Below are positions 61,998 to 64,000 of a stretch of 64,000 bases of DNA, piece by piece. Location of the stretch: the NCBI GenBank assembly GCA_905221605.1, contig CAJNDS010000566.1, positions 47,928-111,927 of the forward strand, read 5' to 3'. Position numbers and translations under genes: made by a program. Position 1 is the first letter of the stretch. Each line of letters begins with the position of its first letter. This DNA is from Symbiodinium natans. Taxonomy: Eukaryota > Sar > Dinophyceae > Suessiales > Symbiodiniaceae. The notes below the pieces were generated by a model. The model ran no database searches and was not told the origin of the DNA. It worked only from the letters and a program-made list of their open reading frames with translations.

Positions 61998-63841
61998 AGG
62001 TATTGAAGGCATTCCTCAGGTTTCGAATGCCGTTCAACTTCTATGTAGATGAGGTGCGGGACCGGATGCGCAGTGAAATCCAGAAGGTGACTTTGAGTTC
62101 AGGTTGCGATCGAAGATGCGGAACCTCCGAAGCTATTGCTTGGAGCTTGGCGTTCCCAATCTGGAATTGTGCCTTCTATGACAAGCTCGTTTCAGGGAGC
62201 AGCGAAATGCTGCTCTGCTTGGGAAGCGGGACGAGCAGCAGCTTGGGCAGCAAGCGCGTGAAGCATGATTTCATGCAGCATGATTATTTATCATTTGGCG
62301 GGGCCCTGGAACTCATAACTCTCTCAGATTCAGGTGCGCAGTGCTGGTGCGGGGGCTGGTGCGTGGGCTGGCGCGTGGGCTGGTGCGCGGGCTGGTGCGC
62401 GAACCGATGGGGCCCAAAAAATGGTGCGCTAAGCTGGTGCGGGAGCTGGTGCGCGAACCGATGGGGCCCACAAACCGGTGTGCAACCTTGGTGCGGGAGC
62501 TGGTGCGCGAATCGCTGGGGGTCTGCACAATGGACAACCTCACCCTCCCCTGCCCCCATCCCCCACCGGAAACCTCGCAAAACCGAGCCCGTCGGAACCC
62601 GTCGGAAGCCGTCGGAACCCGTCGGAACTTGTTGGAACCCGTCAAACTGTTCCGATGACTGTGGGGCTTGGGCTGGGGGTGGGGCTGGGGTGGGCTGGGG
62701 CGGGGCTGGGGCTGCCAATGTATCATCGCTTATTGACTCATTGATACGGTCTACCTCGAGGACCACAACATCAGAGGCATCCCGTCATGGGCCCAGATGC
62801 TTGCCGCACCGGGTGGCACGCTGATAAATGTGTGTCCGTGTTTGTGGTCAGGTGTGCCTGATGCAACTGCACAGACAGCCTATGTTGGGCGGTCCTGGCC
62901 TTAGGGATTCTGCTCAGACGACGTGAGCCACGTGCAGCATCGACACACGCAATTCCCGGCCCTTCCGCTTAGAACATTTGAACGAGCTTCTAGTTTGCAA
63001 GCAAAAGGCGAACAGGCCGCTCGTTGAAGGCCTTAGAGGCCAATCTCTTTGAATCTCTTCCTGGGGGCCCCCAGCGCTTGACATTGTGGCGGCAGCGGTG
63101 CGGCAGGCTGCCGAGTCCGATTCGCCGCCAGAAGCAGCGGTGGCGCCGCCGCGCCAGTGGCTCAGGATAATGGCTTGTATGGGCTTTTCGTCACTGGCTG
63201 GGTATCATAGTTGGGGCCAGTGTAATTCGGCATTGCAAGTGGCGCTTTCAATGCGCTGTTCCCGACTCAGCAGGGGCCTCACCACGCCAGAGCACAAAGT
63301 GTTCTTTCTCAGGAGTTGCGGCTGGCTTGCGGCAGGAGTGGCACTTGGCATCCAATGACGTCATCAAATGCTGGGCATCTCATACTAGACGTGCCTCTCA
63401 TCCGCAGCAGGACCGTAGCCCCCACACCACTCAGATCGCCTTAGCTGAGGCTGCTCTTAGCTTCTCTCCAGGTCCATTCTTTTTCTCTGCAACTTGCAGG
63501 TTCTGTATCATGTTCGTCCGCTCCTTCACCTCATGATGCTCCGTCGAAGAGGGCGAAAGTCCTGGGCCGTGCAGAGCTCATACACCTAGTCTTGCCTGAG
63601 CCAGCCTACCCTCGTCCCTTCTAGCTTGTGAGGCCTGGCTTGTTGCTGTCCTTCTGGATCGGATCTCCGCCGCACTTTCCTGAGCCATGTGCCAGTTCCG
63701 ACCATTGTTATCAGATCGCGGCAGCCTTGTGCAGGGCTTGCTGGCACAAGAGCTCCGGCCTAGAACTGGCACCAGGGCTGCTGCCTTGGAGATGGCCGAG
63801 GCGGGCAAGCTGCCGTGCAACGCCTCGTGCAGCGCCACCTG
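61998..63841 (+). CDS. Unidentified multi-exon gene
   Basis: Exon-like plus-strand segments: about 61998-62087 (LKAFLRFRMPFNFYVDEVRD, then MRSEIQK before a GTGACT donor), 62250-62332 (KHDFMQHDYLSFGGALELIT before a GTGCGC donor), 62748-62836 (TVYLEDHNIRGIPSWAQMLA), 63071-63160 (DIVAAAVRQAAESDSPPEAA) and a terminal segment 63688-63841 (FRPLLSDRGSLVQGLLAQEL; AALEMAEAGKLPCNASC) ending TGA. The intron after the second segment is filled by a ~60-bp repeat. No domain was recognised and the segments may belong to more than one gene. Confidence 0.4.
62338..62530. repeat. GCTGGTGCGCGAACCGATGG minisatellite
   Basis: Short GGGCTGGTGCGC units, then about three ~60-bp copies carrying CGAACCGATGGGGCCC. A GTCGGAACCC repeat follows at 62590-62642. 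Confidence 0.88.
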
Positions 63842-63867
63842 ATCCCTCAGCCCTGGCAGGGGCTGTC

Positions 63868-64000
63868 TGTCTCTCTCCTCTCTCTCTTCTCTGTCTCTCT
63901 CTCGTCTCTCTCTCGTCTCTCTCTCGTCTCTCTCTCGTCTCTCTCTCGTCTCTCTCTCGTCTCTCTCTCTCGTCTCTCTCTCGTCTCTCTCTCGTCTCTC
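63868..64000. repeat. TCTCTCTCG satellite running off the window
   Basis: Tandem 10-bp TCTCTCTCGT-type units, continuing past the right edge. Confidence 0.95.

Overview
The window reads as nuclear DNA of a dinoflagellate, most likely Symbiodiniaceae-like. The reasons are: genes broken into short exons separated by repeat-filled introns; many scattered blocks of the plant/alveolate telomere unit CCCTAAA/TTTAGGG; cysteine-rich zinc-ribbon proteins; very abundant minisatellites and homopolymer runs; and a Ty1/copia-type retrotransposon whose polyprotein carries a DNA-methyltransferase-like domain, an acquisition reported for dinoflagellate retroelements. The organism call is an inference; no rRNA, tRNA or spliced-leader gene was recognised. 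Layout: 0.3-2.6 kb is a chain of five different minisatellites. 3.4-8.25 kb holds a split PP2C-family protein phosphatase gene (+), in which successive family motifs are visible in separate exons. 8.3-25 kb is mostly low-information intronic or intergenic DNA with telomere-like blocks, a (CAG)41 run, a small inverted-repeat element and a few isolated exon-like stretches. 25.4-26.8 kb is an uninterrupted gene for a protein with three zinc ribbons. 26.8-36.4 kb has scattered repeats, a palindromic 99-bp element and a Q/P-rich exon. 36.5-38.6 kb is a multi-exon coiled-coil gene (+). The centrepiece, 38.808-49.601 kb, is a complete 10,794-bp copia-type LTR retrotransposon. Its 329-bp LTRs differ at one base, the target duplication CTAAA is perfect, and it sits inside a telomere-like array that probably lies in an intron of the coiled-coil gene. 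gag (zinc knuckle, protease with a DPG motif) and pol are separate overlapping frames. Before the usual integrase, reverse transcriptase and RNase H, pol encodes a degenerate methyltransferase-like segment, a 2-oxoglutarate/Fe(II) oxygenase-like domain (HxD...H...R) and a C5-cytosine-methyltransferase-like domain with a PPC catalytic loop. 50-53.2 kb is a repeat field (a G57 run, hexamer and 30-bp arrays, and an inverted array of hairpin units separated by G-runs). 53.5-54.8 kb is a second coiled-coil gene resembling the first. 57.0-58.45 kb is an uninterrupted secreted parallel beta-helix protein, probably related to GH87/GH49 glucanases. 61.1-61.6 kb is a higher-order repeat, and 61.9-63.84 kb is an unidentified multi-exon gene ending just before a CT-rich satellite. 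Exon boundaries in split genes were read by eye and are approximate. Introns were not assumed to be strictly GT-AG, because dinoflagellates also use GC and GA donors. No operon-like organisation is visible; all recognised genes are on the + strand.
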